Shown piece by piece: positions 22,058-35,131 of a stretch of DNA of 64,000 bases. Both the position numbers and the translations under genes were made by a program. Numbering within the stretch: position 1 is the stretch's first letter; each line of letters starts with the position of its first letter. Source of the stretch: Bisporella sp. PMI_857. Its lineage: Eukaryota; Ascomycota; Leotiomycetes; Helotiales; Helotiaceae. The notes beneath the pieces were generated by a model. The model saw only the letters and a program-made list of their open reading frames with translations, did no database searches and was not told the DNA's origin. Location: positions 496,001 through 560,000 of the forward strand of contig JAJSPD010000010.1 of the NCBI GenBank assembly GCA_021307315.1, in the 5' to 3' direction.

Positions 22058-23437
22058 AATGAGAGGTGGTGGGTCTTGCAGGTTTACAGAATATTGAAAG
22101 TAAGCACATAACCTGGTGTAACGCCTTCTAGAAAGTGGACTCTTTGGAATAATTAAAGAGGGCTGCTGCCTGAGGGGTACGCAAGGTGACGCAGTAGTTG
22201 CAGTTACATGTGCACGTCCCTCGGCAAAAACATATATCACGTGGTATGGCCCCTGAATATTGACACTTCCTTGCCCGCTGTGTCACCTTTGTTTCGAATT
22301 ATACTAATCGCCATGAATGAAGAGCCTTGATGAAGCCACTCTTCCATGGACAAGACAATCCTGAGCATTATCGGCAAGGATAATTGCGGCTTTGTTTATA
22401 GTAACGAAATGTTTGATACCATGGATCAGCGGGCTTATGCTCCATACTGTATGATAATTCAGCAACGACCATGTACTTGAACGCTGAGTATCAAAAACTC
22501 GGGATGAAAATTTCTTCCCGAGTTCCGTGTTACAAAACGGCCGGGCAATGTCATCCTGGAAGTCTGATGGCTCTCAGGAGACTGTTGTCCCTTGAGACTA
22601 GGTTGTGTCCCATGAACTAGGGGCAGCTGTACAATCGTTAGATGAAGCATTAAGTTGATTTATCTAGGTCAAATAATTCGCAAACTAAGCTTAAAAGCAG
22701 GCTAAAGTAAGAGATAATGCTAGCATTCTCATTAAGCACGACGGTAATATGCCTACGCAGAAAGCCCTCTAATAGTGTTCAGCCTATATCACTTCAGTAT
22801 AATGCAAGTTTGTAAACACAACCCGCCAGTAAATAGTATTTTACTTACCATGCTGGTTACTTACTTGTCTTGCGATTAAGCAGTGTGCATAAAACAAATA
22901 TATTTCACGCAGACTCAAAGAGAGAGTCTGTAATAGGATGAGGCGGATACAACTCTAGGAAAATATCTTCATCTCATAAATCATCATCAGAATCTTGAGT
23001 TCTGCAACGATAATTTGCGTTTTCAGCTCGCCCTTCACCTGGTAATAAATCTGGACCCTGATGCCGGGCAATGTCATTTAAGGCATGCGGTTGTCTGTCG
23101 AGTCGCCTGCAGTGCTCGCATAGTTGATGAAGTTCAAATAAAGTGTATCTCCGTTCATATAATTATACTTAGGGTAAATGAGGCAGAGATATTACGCCGC
23201 CATTTCAGTATGAATAAGATGTTGAAATACAATGTTAATACAGCTAAGAGAGGAGGCACGATCTAACATATTAATTTCAAATAAGGATCCCTGCTCCGAC
23301 TAAATCCTCAAGATGGCAAGTTAGATCTCTCTTTTTCCGTGCTTCTGAGACTCATAACTCTTTCCCTTAGATTCTATATGCTCCTCCTTTGGCAGCCGCG
23401 CTCTTTCCTCTAAACTCTTCATCTCAATCCAAATCAC
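22058..23437. other. upstream region of the P450; no supported gene
   Basis: The P450 frame stays open upstream to 22240, but the start at 22057 gives a proper membrane anchor. A 44-codon plus-strand frame from 22347 has no recognisable feature. The rest is AT-rich. Confidence 0.4.
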
Positions 23438-23790
23438 TTATCCCTTCGGTACCGCATAGTCCACCTTGTACCTCTCTCCCATAAGAGCATACATTTGCCC
23501 GGTCAACTTGTTTACCTTTTTATGCTCGGCTTGCAGTTAGGCTTTGATACGTGGGTTGAGGTATATAAAGGGATCTTTTTTAGCGGAGGAGCAGCGAAAT
23601 ACTTGTATTTCCTCTTGGTCGTAGCATAGGACCTAGGAAGTGGGGAGAGTGGGGGGAAATATGAGGGGAGTATGGCGGTGGCGAGGCGGTAGATGAGGCG
23701 AAAAGGCGGAAGCAACAGGCAATGCTCATTGCTTTGACTGTTTAGGCTTCTGGTGGTGACGAGTACTTTGATGCTACTTATCAAAGCCAA
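23438..23790 (-). pseudogene. broken small protein with mitochondrial-type leader
   Basis: The minus-strand frame from 23790 begins with a basic, Ser-rich leader ending RSYATTKRKYKYFAAPPLKK, which looks like a mitochondrial targeting sequence. At the T6 run 23576-23581 the sensible frame changes: DPFIYLNPRIKA continues in the next frame, followed by TAA at 23539-23537, then LQAEHKKVNKLTGQMYALMG and RYKVDYAVPKG to a normal stop. The TAA could be a C-to-T change of CAA, since a Gln fits the helix there. The reading across two breaks is coherent, which argues for a former gene of about 115 residues. I do not recognise the family. Confidence 0.6.
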
Positions 23791-24364
23791 TCAGAACTGC
23801 ACTTTCTCCAGTAAAGCTATGAAAGTGCCGGATAATATCTCGAGTAAGCGATAGTAGGTATCCTGAGACTAAGGCGGTTGAAGAGTGGTTTAAGTTCGAG
23901 GTCAAAGTAAATAAATGTAAACATGACTGTTAGGTTCAGGCAAAAGGGTATCTCAATATATTTACCAATTTCTGCGCAGCGATCCAAAAAGGTTGATCGG
24001 TCTCGTGCAGCAAAATGGTCGTCTGTTGGTAGCAGTACCGATTGAGGGGAAATGGATGGCTAGCCTAGCGCTAGGGGAAGCGCATCAGTTCCCCTAACTA
24101 TATATGAGCTTATTATGTAATATATCTAACTCAACCTTCCTAAGTTATTGAGTTGGACTTTGATATTTCACAATACGACTGATATGTAGATTCTGTCTAG
24201 TGATAGTGCTACAATCTGGCCGCAGGTGGGTGGGTACTTGGTAAATTAAATTGTACCTGAAGTACATCCCTTAGCTGTGTGATTTCCTGGCATATTGAGT
24301 TTGAAATATGGGAGAGCAAATATTTTGAGTTGTTTGACTATTCCTATGACGCAAATCGGGTAGG
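23791..24364. other. intergenic, no supported gene
   Basis: Nothing recognisable. Confidence 0.4.
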
Positions 24365-26110
24365 CTAATTCCATGCCCGTAGTACATTCTGACCTTCCGA
24401 AATATTCCAGTCTTCCATTACAGTATCGCCCTTGCTCGAAACGTACTCATGGATATACGGCTCACTTGTAACTTCCGTACTAAGTACCAAGGCTTTCCCA
24501 GCCGCATCTATCGCTTCTGCCAGATACTTATTCCACGCTAGCTGACCTTCCACAATGAAGCTGGTTTCAAAACCACCTTTCTCCACCTGTCCAAGCTGGC
24601 GTTTCTTGCCTTCCGAATCGAGCCCATAAAACTTCCAAGACCTTGTCTCCGTATCTCCATTCCAGCTGACATACAAAACAGTGCTTTTACCATGCTTTAG
24701 AGCTTTGACAGCAGGAGTCTCTGGCGATATCCCTGTCCAGTTGAACTTAAAACCACGATAGTTCTGCACGTCACCATTCTTCCATAGTTCTCCGCTCTCG
24801 AGATACGCATGAAATATTACAGTCCCGTCGCTATCAAATTCAGTGATTGCTCCACCAGAACCCCAATTCACGAATGCATTTCCGTTAGATAAAAGCTGGT
24901 TGCTACCCTGAGATATAGAAAATTTCCCATCCGGATTGGGAAAATCTTGCAGGAGTGTCGCTCTCCAAGAAGTGGTGTTGAGCGAGAGTACTTTGCCAGC
25001 TGATGTAAAAGATTCTGGCTTGCCAGATGGATCTTGGCCTGCGTTGTCGAACAAACTTATAATTTCTACATCCTTATGGCTAGATTTGCTGAGGAATCGG
25101 ACATGATGTTGTAAGCCAAAGTCCGCGCCTACACCCAACGAAAAATTAGAGTACTGACCGCCGAGCCGCCAAATGATTTTTCCAGAAGTCCCGTTGATTT
25201 TATATATAGTCGAGGTGTGACGGCCCGAGACGAGGTATGAGCCATAGTCATCTCTATCTACTGAGTTTACATGGAAGTAGTCGATTGCATCTGAGCTGTT
25301 ATAGCCAGTTCCTAACCAAAGGGTAGAGATCGGCTTAGGATATGTTTCTGTTCTTGGTCAGAGATTTCTACATAGCATAAAAGGCAGCTTACCGTCTGGT
25401 AGGACATGGTCTAGACTGTTCCATTCGAAAAGGACATTTCCAGTCTTAATATCAACCTCTGGTAAAGCATTAGGAGAGTTTTCACACCAACTGAGTGGCC
25501 TAGTTGACCTACCCTGGAGTTTTGCATCAATTATCCATTGACTTCGATCTTCTAGACCAAATACTCTTAGATCATAAGGCGTGGGATGATAACTCCCAAT
25601 AAGAGCAGTCTTTTGATCTAATATCTTGAATTCATGCAAATCCAGTAGATGATTGCTTCCAGACCTAACTTCTTTTATCGTCTCATAATTATTGTTTAAT
25701 ATTTTCACATGGCCGTGGCTGTGCCCACGTCTGTTGTTCAGATATCCTTCGAATGTAAATAGAACATCTTGTCCTTGGTATGTCGCGGCCTGAAAGTTTG
25801 CTCCCAACCCACCAACATAGCCAAATCCAGACCAGACAAGATCGCCAGTTGACGTGAAAATATACGGAGCTGGCTGAAGTGGCCCGGTTGGAAGAGAGCT
25901 CTCCTCACGAATGGCTGAATATGGAGCAACAAAGATATATCCTGGAGCCACTGCACTCGTGGGTGGGACAGTGATGTTCAGGATTGGTGATGAGAGGTCT
26001 GGACGCGATTTATACTGCCAATTCGCCGTGGCTATGGGGAGTAAGCATGAAATAAAGACGTGACTAAGATTTAAAATATATTGGCGACCTGAGATATCCC
26101 GGAGCAGCAT
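24365..26110 (-). CDS. fungal arylsulfotransferase-family secreted protein
   Basis: Two minus-strand exons, 26110-25393 and 25347-24365, give 566 residues; the intron is 45 bases (GTAAGC donor, CAG acceptor). The N-terminus has a hydrophobic stretch (NLSHVFISCLLPIATANW) consistent with a signal peptide. Landmarks of the fungal Arylsulfotran_2 family are APGYIFVAPY, GDLVWSG, LDLHEFKILD, VLFEWNSLDHV, FHVNSVDRDDYGSYLVSGRH and GKIIWRLGG, then HHVRFL. These form the blades of a beta-propeller, with the two His-containing motifs (LHEF, FHVNS) corresponding to those used in bacterial PAPS-independent aryl sulfotransferases. The substrate in fungi is not established. Several N-glycosylation sequons are present. 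The gene is intact and stands alone. Confidence 0.9.
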
Positions 26111-27898
26111 GATAGTACAGATTTCTTAGGATTATACTGGGCCTGAGACGAAGGAAATATGAACAGTATTAACAGTGGAGTTGAACATCAGGAGTAATTC
26201 ATTAGAAAAGTACAAAGACTAAAATTGCGCAATCCTTAAATAGATTGCAATAACTGGGCGGAAATGATCTCAGTGCCTCAGGTTAACAGCCCAGAAAACT
26301 CCACTTAAAATATTACACTATGCCTAAATAGGCAGAGCCTTTAGCGAACCGTCTGAGTTTATAAACCCAGTTCAGATATTCCTTTACCTTTGATTTTTAA
26401 TTCATTATATTTTTTCTCACAATAGAGCTATCATTGCAGCGTCAAATTATATTGATAGAAAAAGGGTTGGATTACTACGCGTTATACAATTAATCAATTA
26501 TTACTCCAAAGATTCTACGTACAATACAAGCTTCACATGCTTGATTGTGAATCAAATGAAGGCTTGTAGCGTTGGCAATCGCGGCGTAGGAATAGCTAAT
26601 AACAATATATTTTGCTTAGTCGACAATATTTGTGAACGTTTGTGCATGCTTGTACAGAAATTTTGGCTTAGTCAGCTGAATTGGTCAAAACAACACTATG
26701 TACAAAAAGCTTAATGACAACTAAGCTATAAAAATATAAATAAAAAAGTCAAATCATGTCAATAGAATTTTATTTAAACTACAATTTGCTTTTTTTAGAA
26801 ATTACTAATACATGTCGTTAATAAGTACAATTACAGCGTCAAAACATTGTATTGTTTTTACTAACAAAGTAAATCAACTTTTACCAAAATTGTCACAATA
26901 AGCTCTCACTCATTTGCAAGAATCAGGACCGTAAGATCCCGATTGGCCCCAAAGGTGTGTGAGTGGGCCACAATAAATTTATTTGTTATAAATCTCGGTA
27001 AACAAAAAGTCTATATCTTCCTAGACCTCAAGCACAGAACACTGATATTCTTTAAGAAAGATAAAGCCGGTGAAGTCTCCTAAATTTACTTTATCTACAT
27101 GCAGGAATTCTAGGCGCCAGACTAATCATCTCTTATCTGTGAGCGACATTGCAATGCTCGAACTCTTGATCCCCGTGAGCTGTCACTCCAAAAGTGATGT
27201 ATGAATTCGATTTATCCACTCTGGAACGAGCCATATAGACGACAAATTCATATACAAACCAACCAGAGTTGTAAGTGGCTTGATCAATGACGATAAAGTA
27301 CCGGCATGGTGAAAGTAATATCTCGGGTGCCTCTTGCTTGGTCCCCATGCAGGACAAGGAGCCGAGGGCGACATCCCGTTACATCCAAAGCTAACTTTTC
27401 ACACTTGCCAAAGTCAGACTTTGGAAGTGGTGTCAGCGGAGGAGTGTGCAGATGGGAATGGATGCTATGTGATCCAGGAAGCCATTGAGGCGACATACTA
27501 TTCACCTTCAACAAAGTATGTATTGGTTGGTAAATGGCGCGGTACAATAAGGTTACCGCCGAATATACTGAATAAATATTGGGTCAATTGATACATCGAT
27601 ATGGTAGTTGGACTCAAATGTATTTGTTCCACTATCTCAAGGCTGGTTGGCAAGCCCGAACACCTCCCCTTAGTCGTCAATGACGCTCGACTCATCCTCT
27701 TCACTCAGCTCGCCTGGGCCTCCTGGGCGCCTAAGCGGTCCCTAAGCCGTGCGCATTCACCAATGCTATTTTGACATGATATCGCCTGAGCCTTCTTGTG
27801 ACCATTGAAAGTGCATTTGCAAAGAAGCACCCCAAGAGCGATTGTCTACTGTGGCTTCAGTACCTCATGCTCGTACGTTGTACAGTTAAAGGAATCAG
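26111..27898. other. AT-rich intergenic region
   Basis: Very AT-rich from about 26390 to 26930, with no coding sequence. Between 27130 and 27700 there are short frames on both strands that I cannot assign. They may be worn pieces related to the GH47 tail downstream. Confidence 0.4.
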
Positions 27899-28714
<816 letters not shown>

Positions 28715-29605
28715 ATGCACTACTCCATTCCAAAGCCCCATGTTGCCGTCCGGCTGTTTTTCCTTTTCTCCTCCCCAACTTGGGCACAAACAGTTCAGGC
28801 CTTCCTCTGGAACGTTCCAGACGGAAAGTTATCGGATTTTTCGCAGACTTTCACAGCTGGAAATACCTTATCATTGTCTTGGAATGCGCTTATCACTACT
28901 ACCTACGTTGACACTACAAAAAATCTCGTTGATCTATGGGTTACTTCATATGATACGAGCGTGAGCCTATTCAGTCAACGCGTAACACGTAGGTCATACT
29001 AATGACACTCTAACCCTTCGCTCTCTGCATCTGTTATACAACAACCCGACATTGCTAACAAGCCATGACTCCATCTAGAAAACATCAATTTGACCTCTTC
29101 GAGGATCTATGCGTGGACTATTGCAATTCCAGAGGAGACATTAGCTGTTGGCGCCAAGTATGTTTTACGATTCAAGGCAGCATCTTCGACGTACGATCTG
29201 AATAGCGGCGAGTTGTCAAGTCCTGGATTTATTGTTCTCAGAGCTGCTCCGTTAACGACTTCCACGTCAAGTTCATCGACATCTTCAAGTCTATTTAGTA
29301 CAATAGCCACAGCGATTACACCACCGCCCTCTCAAACGGCTACGACAGATCAATATTCCATTTCTGGCGGCCTGAGTAGTGGCGCAAAGGTTGGCATTGG
29401 TATCAGCGTTGCAGTCGGGGTGCTTGGAGTATTCGGAATTGTTTACATCTTCATACGTAGACGGAGAAGGGGCGTGACACTTACAGAAACAATTGGTACA
29501 CAAGTGGACTACAAGCACGGGTCTACCACTCACCCCGCAGAATTGCCAGGAACCTCGCGTCCGGCAGAGCTGGCTACAGAGCTGGCTACAGAACGGGTGG
29601 CATGA
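28715..29605 (+). CDS. Kre9/Knh1-like cell-surface protein with one membrane helix
   Basis: Exons 28715-28988 and 29079-29605 give 266 residues. A signal peptide is likely (VRLFFLFSSPTWA, cleavage before QTVQAF). Residues 25-155 resemble the beta-sandwich of Kre9/Knh1-type Ser-Thr-rich proteins, with FTAGNTLSLSWNAL near the start and GAKYVLRFKAASS plus SGELSSPGFIVL at the end. A Ser/Thr-rich stalk (STSSSSTSSSLFS) leads to a single helix GIGISVAVGVLGVFGIVYIF, then RRRRRG as a stop-transfer signal and a short cytoplasmic tail containing a small internal repeat (PAELATELATE). The likely role is in the cell wall or as a wall sensor; no enzyme activity is expected. Confidence 0.82.
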
Positions 29606-29946
29606 TAGTGAGGTTTAGATTTATAGGAAGTAGGCTGTGCTTCTCAGAGCTCGTCATTGCAAGTCAGGAGATTTGGGTCTAGTAGAGAAATAATAGGTAA
29701 TACCTTGGGTATATATTATGATGGTCCTTCTCTCTAAATCCGTTATTCCACGGTAGCGCCATGTTGTGTCATACCTCGCTGTCAAGCTCTGGTGCGAGTG
29801 AGTTGCTTGCGATGTAAAAGGGGTTGATGAGATAACTCGACTGTGGTTTGTCGCTATGCCCCAAGATGTCCCGCATACCATTCACAGGCAGCTCATACCA
29901 CCCAACCAATCTTGACTCATGGTGACCTTTTTTGTCAGCACGACTC
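29606..29946. other. convergent 3' region
   Basis: Between the convergent surface-protein and glycosyltransferase genes; only their 3' ends are expected here. Confidence 0.4.
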
Positions 29947-31449
29947 TCATTCCCAATCATGCTCGACCCTCCATTCATCTCCAGCTTTACGTCCGAAGGG
30001 CAATAAATCACAAGCACGATGACCCCACTTTTCAGCGTAGATATCCCTGCCTGTTTGTGTTATCATCTGGATGGCTTTTTCAAATCCTTCAGGGTCTCGG
30101 TAATAAGGCTCTCCTTGTCCACCAGTCTGTCGTGCTTGCCATGTATTTCTCCCTCTTGGGTCGCCTCCATTTTTGAGCCTTGCCATCGTGTCAGCAACTT
30201 TGAAAAGCTGTTTGTATGATGCTGATCCGAGTTCATCCGAAACCCATATCCGATTTGTTTCCCTCTTATTAGTTGGCATCTTCGGTTCTTCCTTCCCTTT
30301 CGCTTTGTCTGTCTCCTGAATTGGTCCATCAACAATAAAGCTCGCTTCTACAGAATCTTTTTTTCTATATAGCACGAGAAGGTCGTCTAGGCTCCATGAA
30401 ACATCACAAAAATCTCCAATCTCAACATCCGGCCCATTATACTCGAATCCATACATTTTCAGCCGATCATGCATATCGCAATCGGAGAAATAGTATGGAA
30501 TTGCTGTGTCCCATCCTCCGATGCTTTCATATGCTTCTCGGTTTACCAATGCTAGACGATCGTAAGAGAAAAAGCGAGCCGCCCATGGTTTGCTCGAGTT
30601 TGAGGAATTCAGGTCTGGTTCAGGTGAAATAGCGAGGCGAAGCGCATCAACGGCTCGTTCGTATATAGATTTGAAATCGTTATACGTATTGGGGCTTTCA
30701 CCGTTAAACGGTGGGGATATGTATTGGTCCTCGTATGGAAGGACAATCACATCCATATGTCCGTAAAAGTATGTGGTGAAATTGTTTTGGATTGCCATCC
30801 AGATATAAAAGTTCTGGAGTTGTGAAAAAGAGAGCAGAGTCGGTGTTGTAACAACATTGACGCCGAACATATGTAAGCGAGAATGATTAAGGAAGAATGG
30901 GTTTTGGATAGATAATAAACCAAGTTCGTTTGACTTCATTGTACCAGTGTTTTCAATTACATATATATCCTCGGGTGGCCATCCTGCCGTTATATAGGAG
31001 ACCACTGCCTGTTGTAACAGCCGCCAATTACGTGTAAATCCTATAAAGAGAGGTGTATTCTCAGGTACGTGAGGACTCGGAGGCTTGTTCCAAGGAGGGA
31101 TAGGAGGGAGTTCTGTGACAGAATGTGCAGCAGCAGCAAGTGGGAAGTTGTCGACGATTGGGGGGAGTATTGATACACGCTCGGGCTTGTATTTTGGGTA
31201 ATCGGGTATGACATGTTTCTCCGCTTCTGGCTCCGGAGGCGGTGACGGAGGCATACTTGACTCAGTTTCTGCTGGCTCATTAGGGAGCGTGACGATCTTG
31301 GGTACTTGGATGACCTTTGAGGAGAAGCTGGTACGTAAAGAATAGGTCGAGATTGCGAGAAAGACTAAAACGCCCAACGCAGCGATTGACTTTATACGTA
31401 GGTTTGTCATTACTACCATAGGAGAAGGATCCACCCGCAGATGTGTCAA
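29947..31449 (-). CDS. type II membrane glycosyltransferase-like protein
   Basis: A single exon of 500 codons. A short cytoplasmic tail is followed by a signal anchor (IKSIAALGVLVFLAISTYSL) and a Pro-rich stem (SSMPPSPPPEPEAEK), the layout of Golgi enzymes. The catalytic part starts near residue 130 with PLFIGFTRNWRLLQQAVVSY and has features of a GT-A nucleotide-sugar fold: AGWPPEDIYVIENTG, FYGHMDVIVL (with a possible metal-binding Asp), SIGGWDTAIPYYFSDCDMHD and YEYNGPDVEIGDF-like spacing near the acceptor site. I place it with uncharacterised fungal glycosyltransferases; donor and acceptor are unknown. Several Met codons cluster at the start (positions 1, 11 and 14), so the true start may be slightly downstream. 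It appears intact. Confidence 0.8.
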   Translation of the reverse strand: MTHLRVDPSPMVVMTNLRIKSIAALGVLVFLAISTYSLRTSFSSKVIQVPKIVTLPNEPAETESSMPPSPPPEPEAEKHVIPDYPKYKPERVSILPPIVDNFPLAAAAHSVTELPPIPPWNKPPSPHVPENTPLFIGFTRNWRLLQQAVVSYITAGWPPEDIYVIENTGTMKSNELGLLSIQNPFFLNHSRLHMFGVNVVTTPTLLSFSQLQNFYIWMAIQNNFTTYFYGHMDVIVLPYEDQYISPPFNGESPNTYNDFKSIYERAVDALRLAISPEPDLNSSNSSKPWAARFFSYDRLALVNREAYESIGGWDTAIPYYFSDCDMHDRLKMYGFEYNGPDVEIGDFCDVSWSLDDLLVLYRKKDSVEASFIVDGPIQETDKAKGKEEPKMPTNKRETNRIWVSDELGSASYKQLFKVADTMARLKNGGDPRGRNTWQARQTGGQGEPYYRDPEGFEKAIQMITQTGRDIYAEKWGHRACDLLPFGRKAGDEWRVEHDWE

Positions 31450-33101
31450 TGGAAGATCTATTCGGCGAGGCCGAGATTTGTGTGTGGTATTCGGAATTCT
31501 TTAAAAGATCAGAAAGTGGTAGTGACAGACCTTATTGCAAAAGGACTTGTAATGCATTGTGGTGGTGAGAGTAGTTGGATGGTGGGAGACAACTGAAAGA
31601 CTCTCGAGTGTTATTAAATGTTGGTTCTCGAAGGGGCTCAACAGGGGTCGCACAACCGTTCGATCTGCACTATGGTACAGCGGCTATTTAGTGGGTTTCT
31701 CTTGTTAGCGCCTCGCCAACTTTAGCTAAGGTTAATTTGACTAAGTTTTTAAGCGAAATTTCAAGGTACAATAAATGGCCAACACCCCTATTTGCCTGTG
31801 CCACCTGCCTCTTTTTACTCCCAAGAACTTCTTTCACCATTTCCGCCAAAACTCCTTTCCCATCTCAAAACTCTTCATCTCTTTCTGGAGCTTCTATCGC
31901 CGGCGTTTCTGCTCCGCGTCTTCTCCCGCAACCAACTCTAACTACTCTGTGGTCATAGTCCCCACTAAAGCCGGTGAGAAGAGCTTTAGTGGTGTTGGTG
32001 GCACAAAATCGGGGACTGTTCTGCAGTTTGAATACAAATCACATCCATTGTATATTCCCATGCAACCTGGAAATAGGATTCCAAGATATCATGAAGATAT
32101 TGAATAGTGTGGTTGACAAATCTTTCACGCCGGTTCCACATTCTTCCATCATTATCACTCAAATGCCGCCTCCCCAACATACTCGAATCAATTCTCCACC
32201 TCGTACTCCCCGAAAGCATAAAACTGTTTCTGCGGTGCTATATCTCAATGCTATTTACACAGTTGTCAGTACCTGTTCTGGTTCATGATCGAATATTTCC
32301 CCATTTTCCACAAAGATCCGAAAATAGCCGTTCCTCCTCTAAGTCCTGCCCCCTCTTGCGGAATCAATCAGCATTATGCCAGATAGCAATGCACCTCCCA
32401 TACTTGAATCATGATAGTCCTCAGAATAGCAGGATAAGTATAAGACAATTCCCTTCTTTTCAATTGTAGATGGCCATCCTCGTACACCTTTCAACGCGAG
32501 ATTTTGGCAAGTCGGCCGCAAAAAAAACAGCGACCAAAGCAGCCGAAATAGTAGCCAGTTTGCTGTCTACTTGTTAAAACTAAAGTTATTTTTTTTATTA
32601 GAAAAAAACCCTTACTGTGGAACATATAAAATCCAATAGATAATAATATAAACTGCTAAAAAAAACATACTACAGTCTAAATTAACATTGGTTTGCACAA
32701 AAAGATTGAACTGAACACAATGTAAAACGCAGTTTGGTTATAATACTTGTACTAGCCAAAACGGCTTCTGCTAATAGAGTACAATAAATAACAACTGTAC
32801 TATAGTGTTTTTTTTGCGCTGTCACATATTTTTCTGGAGGGAGCATATATACCTTACCTGGTCCCCGCATCATAGGCTCGTTAATAAGCGAGTCTAAAAG
32901 GGGTTCGTTCGGCATCGGCAATTGTGACACCTGCCCAGGAGCAGGTCCCACTAATAACTTTCACTAATAACTTTCACTGATACAAAAACTGAGCACGGCT
33001 CATGATCCCCTCCGTTAGCTCGATAAACTCTTTTAAAAGACGAATTTCCGTGCTATCAATTTGAACATATATTAAGCCTTTGGGTGAATAAAGAATCGAG
33101 A
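31450..33101. other. intergenic, no supported gene
   Basis: A 110-codon frame at 31775-32107 (ending GNRIPRYHEDIE) is not recognised and has no partners. An AT-rich part lies at 32560-32820. A 14-base unit CACTAATAACTTTC is tandemly doubled at about 32950-32977. Confidence 0.4.
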
Positions 33102-34279
33102 ATGTCAACAGTTAGCATAACAGCAGGAAAAGGCGCCTTACATCTCGCCGAAATTGACCCGGAGCTTGAAAGGGTACTCATTTCCATAGTCTAATAGTTG
33201 ACCCCAGGCTTACGACCCCAACTTATAGCCACTATTCAAGCGCCGCCTCACTTCACACCAAGCAGCGACCTCGTAACTGTTCGTGGTCTCTCTAGTAGCT
33301 TGCGTGCTCCCATCGCTGCATCTCTGAGAGAAGCCGCAATTATCCGCGGAATCAAGATCTCGAAGCAGCATGTTACTGTTCGCGATGGTGCCCAGATTAG
33401 AGTACGCATCTACGCTCCTAAGGAAATAAGCTCTGATGGCCACCCCGTTTACATCGCCTTCCATGGCGGTGGCTTCGCCCTTGGTAATATTGAAATGTAT
33501 GATCTTCATCGTATTACGTGGGCTGGGGAGCTCGGCGTTGTTTCTGTGAACGTGGACTATCGCCTTGCGCCAGAGTTTACGTTCCCGTATGCTATACATG
33601 ATTCGTGGGATGCGACAAAATGGGTACTTCAACTCCTTCATGTCTCATTATTCTCTAATATGAGTCTTATCTGAGATAGGTTGCTGCCAATGCTGCCACA
33701 ATTGGCGGAAATCTCAGAAAAGGTTTCATAGTGGGAGGGGTTTCTGCAGGCGGAAACATCGCTGCAGTGATGAGTCAACTTGCTCGAGATGAGAAATTGA
33801 GCCCACCTGTAACGGCCATACATCTCAGCATCCCAGACGTCATCGCGCCATCTGTTGGGAAAGAGAAATACCCAGAGCAGTATCTAAGTCGAGAACAGAA
33901 CAAGCATTCCATCGTATTGAACGCTGAGGACATGGATTTTTTTCAAAGCATCTCAGTTCCTCTAGACACATGGTTATGAAGGTTGGAAGCTAATTCTTAA
34001 ATAAAAGATGCGTATAAGCTAGATCCAAATTCGCACTAATTTTCACCCATCCTGAGTGAGCTGGGAGGACTGCCTTCAGCATATTTTCAGATTTGTGGCA
34101 TGGATCCGCTGCGAGATGAAGCTCTGATCTATAAGGAGAAACTATATAAAGAGGGGATCCAAGTATGCATCTTCATTCAACTTCACATAAACGTGAGCTA
34201 AGATAGGACACAGACAAAAAGTGATATTTATTCTGGAGTTCCTCATGCATTCTAGAGCGCCTGGCCAGGCCTGGCGTAG
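33102..34279 (+). pseudogene. broken alpha/beta hydrolase fold-3 (HSL/GDXG) esterase
   Basis: The start MSTVSITAGKGALHLAEIDP fits the family. Two stops in tandem (TAA TAG, near 33190) interrupt the same frame before LTPGLRPQLI. The core is clear: YIAFHGGGFALGN (oxyanion HGGG), VNVDYRLAPEF, and after an intron ending near 33679 GGVSAGGNIAAV with the nucleophile Ser. The C-terminal third is in pieces: LSELGGLPSAYFQICGMDPL (with the catalytic Asp) after a TAA, then SGVPHAF (catalytic His) followed by TAG where a Trp is expected. No splicing pattern repairs all of these. The active-site triad is still visible, so the inactivation is relatively recent. Confidence 0.85.
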
Positions 34280-34377
34280 ATTCAAAAGTATCACAAGGAC
34301 TCCACAGCGGGACTGAAGTGGCTTATAGAAACTGGTTTGATAAAGTAGATTAATGAGGTATAAGCAGCCAACATGAC

Positions 34378-34837
34378 CTTTACTTCAGTGAGCGAGTTAG
34401 TATTATCGTGATATATCGACCCCTAAAAATCAATACTATATACCACGCAATATGAGATTTGAAATTTGTATACGTACTACAGCAAAATTTGCAATCTCAT
34501 ATTATATCATACTATACCGCGATATACTACAATACTAACTCTAAATGACGCTATTCCGAAATTAGCAATACAACAAGGGTCTTAACTTTTTAATTTGGTT
34601 ATTCGTACTAAAAAGAGTAAAGCTTATTTCAGACTTTTGTAAAAAAGCCCCAAAGTGGCCATAGCACAGTATTTAGTATTATTGCCAATATAATATAAGA
34701 TTCAATTTCCATACTAATACTAACGTTTTACGAGAATCTTATACTAATACTAGCGTAGTATCAAAAAGTCGATCTTATATGTCTCGAGACTCGATATTAC
34801 TAAATACTACGATACTAACTCGTTCACTGCTTTACTT
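34378..34837. mobile_element. hAT-type MITE, 444 bp, with 8-bp target duplication
   Basis: The element spans 34386-34829. Its ends are inverted repeats starting CAGTGA(G/A)CGAGTTAGTAT, with one mismatch over 18 bases before they diverge. On both outer sides lies the same octamer CTTTACTT (34378-34385 and 34830-34837), an exact 8-base duplication as made by hAT transposases. The interior is AT-rich, has no coding capacity and contains many TACTAAT/ATACTAAC phrases that could fold. It is therefore non-autonomous. It lies about 100 bases downstream of a broken esterase gene. Confidence 0.9.
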
Positions 34838-35105
34838 AAGGCATGACTATAGATTCAGTGAGGTCCTGAAAGAAAAGGTTCATATTGAGAGATTTGTAGT
34901 AAGCTACTCGTTCTAGTACTTTTGGCGTGTTCAGCTCTGAACCCGGCTATCACCTTGGCTGTTTTTATCATTGAAACGAGTTACAGAAATACTAAATTGG
35001 CAGGCCCTGAGTGTTGACATGCTTGGCTCAATGTCGAAGAAACCGTCTAGTTTATCGAACGATGATGCACCGCCCATTCTCTGGATCATTTCTAACTTAT
35101 ACCAA

Positions 35106-35131
35106 CCCCCCCCCCCCCTTTTTTTTTTTTT
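35106..35131. repeat. C13-T13 homopolymer junction
   Basis: Thirteen C are followed by thirteen T, the last T being the first base of the complement of the neighbouring minus-strand stop codon. In the sense of that gene the order is stop, poly-A, poly-G. The stretch 34838-35105 otherwise shows nothing. Confidence 0.85.

Noticed and set aside
30019..30219. Frames antisense to the glycosyltransferase
   Set aside because: Shadows of a clear 500-codon coding frame on the other strand.
33170..33200. A very short intron to remove the two tandem stops in the esterase gene
   Set aside because: The only GT-AG pair that restores the frame gives a 24-base intron, too short for fungal splicing; later stops also remain.
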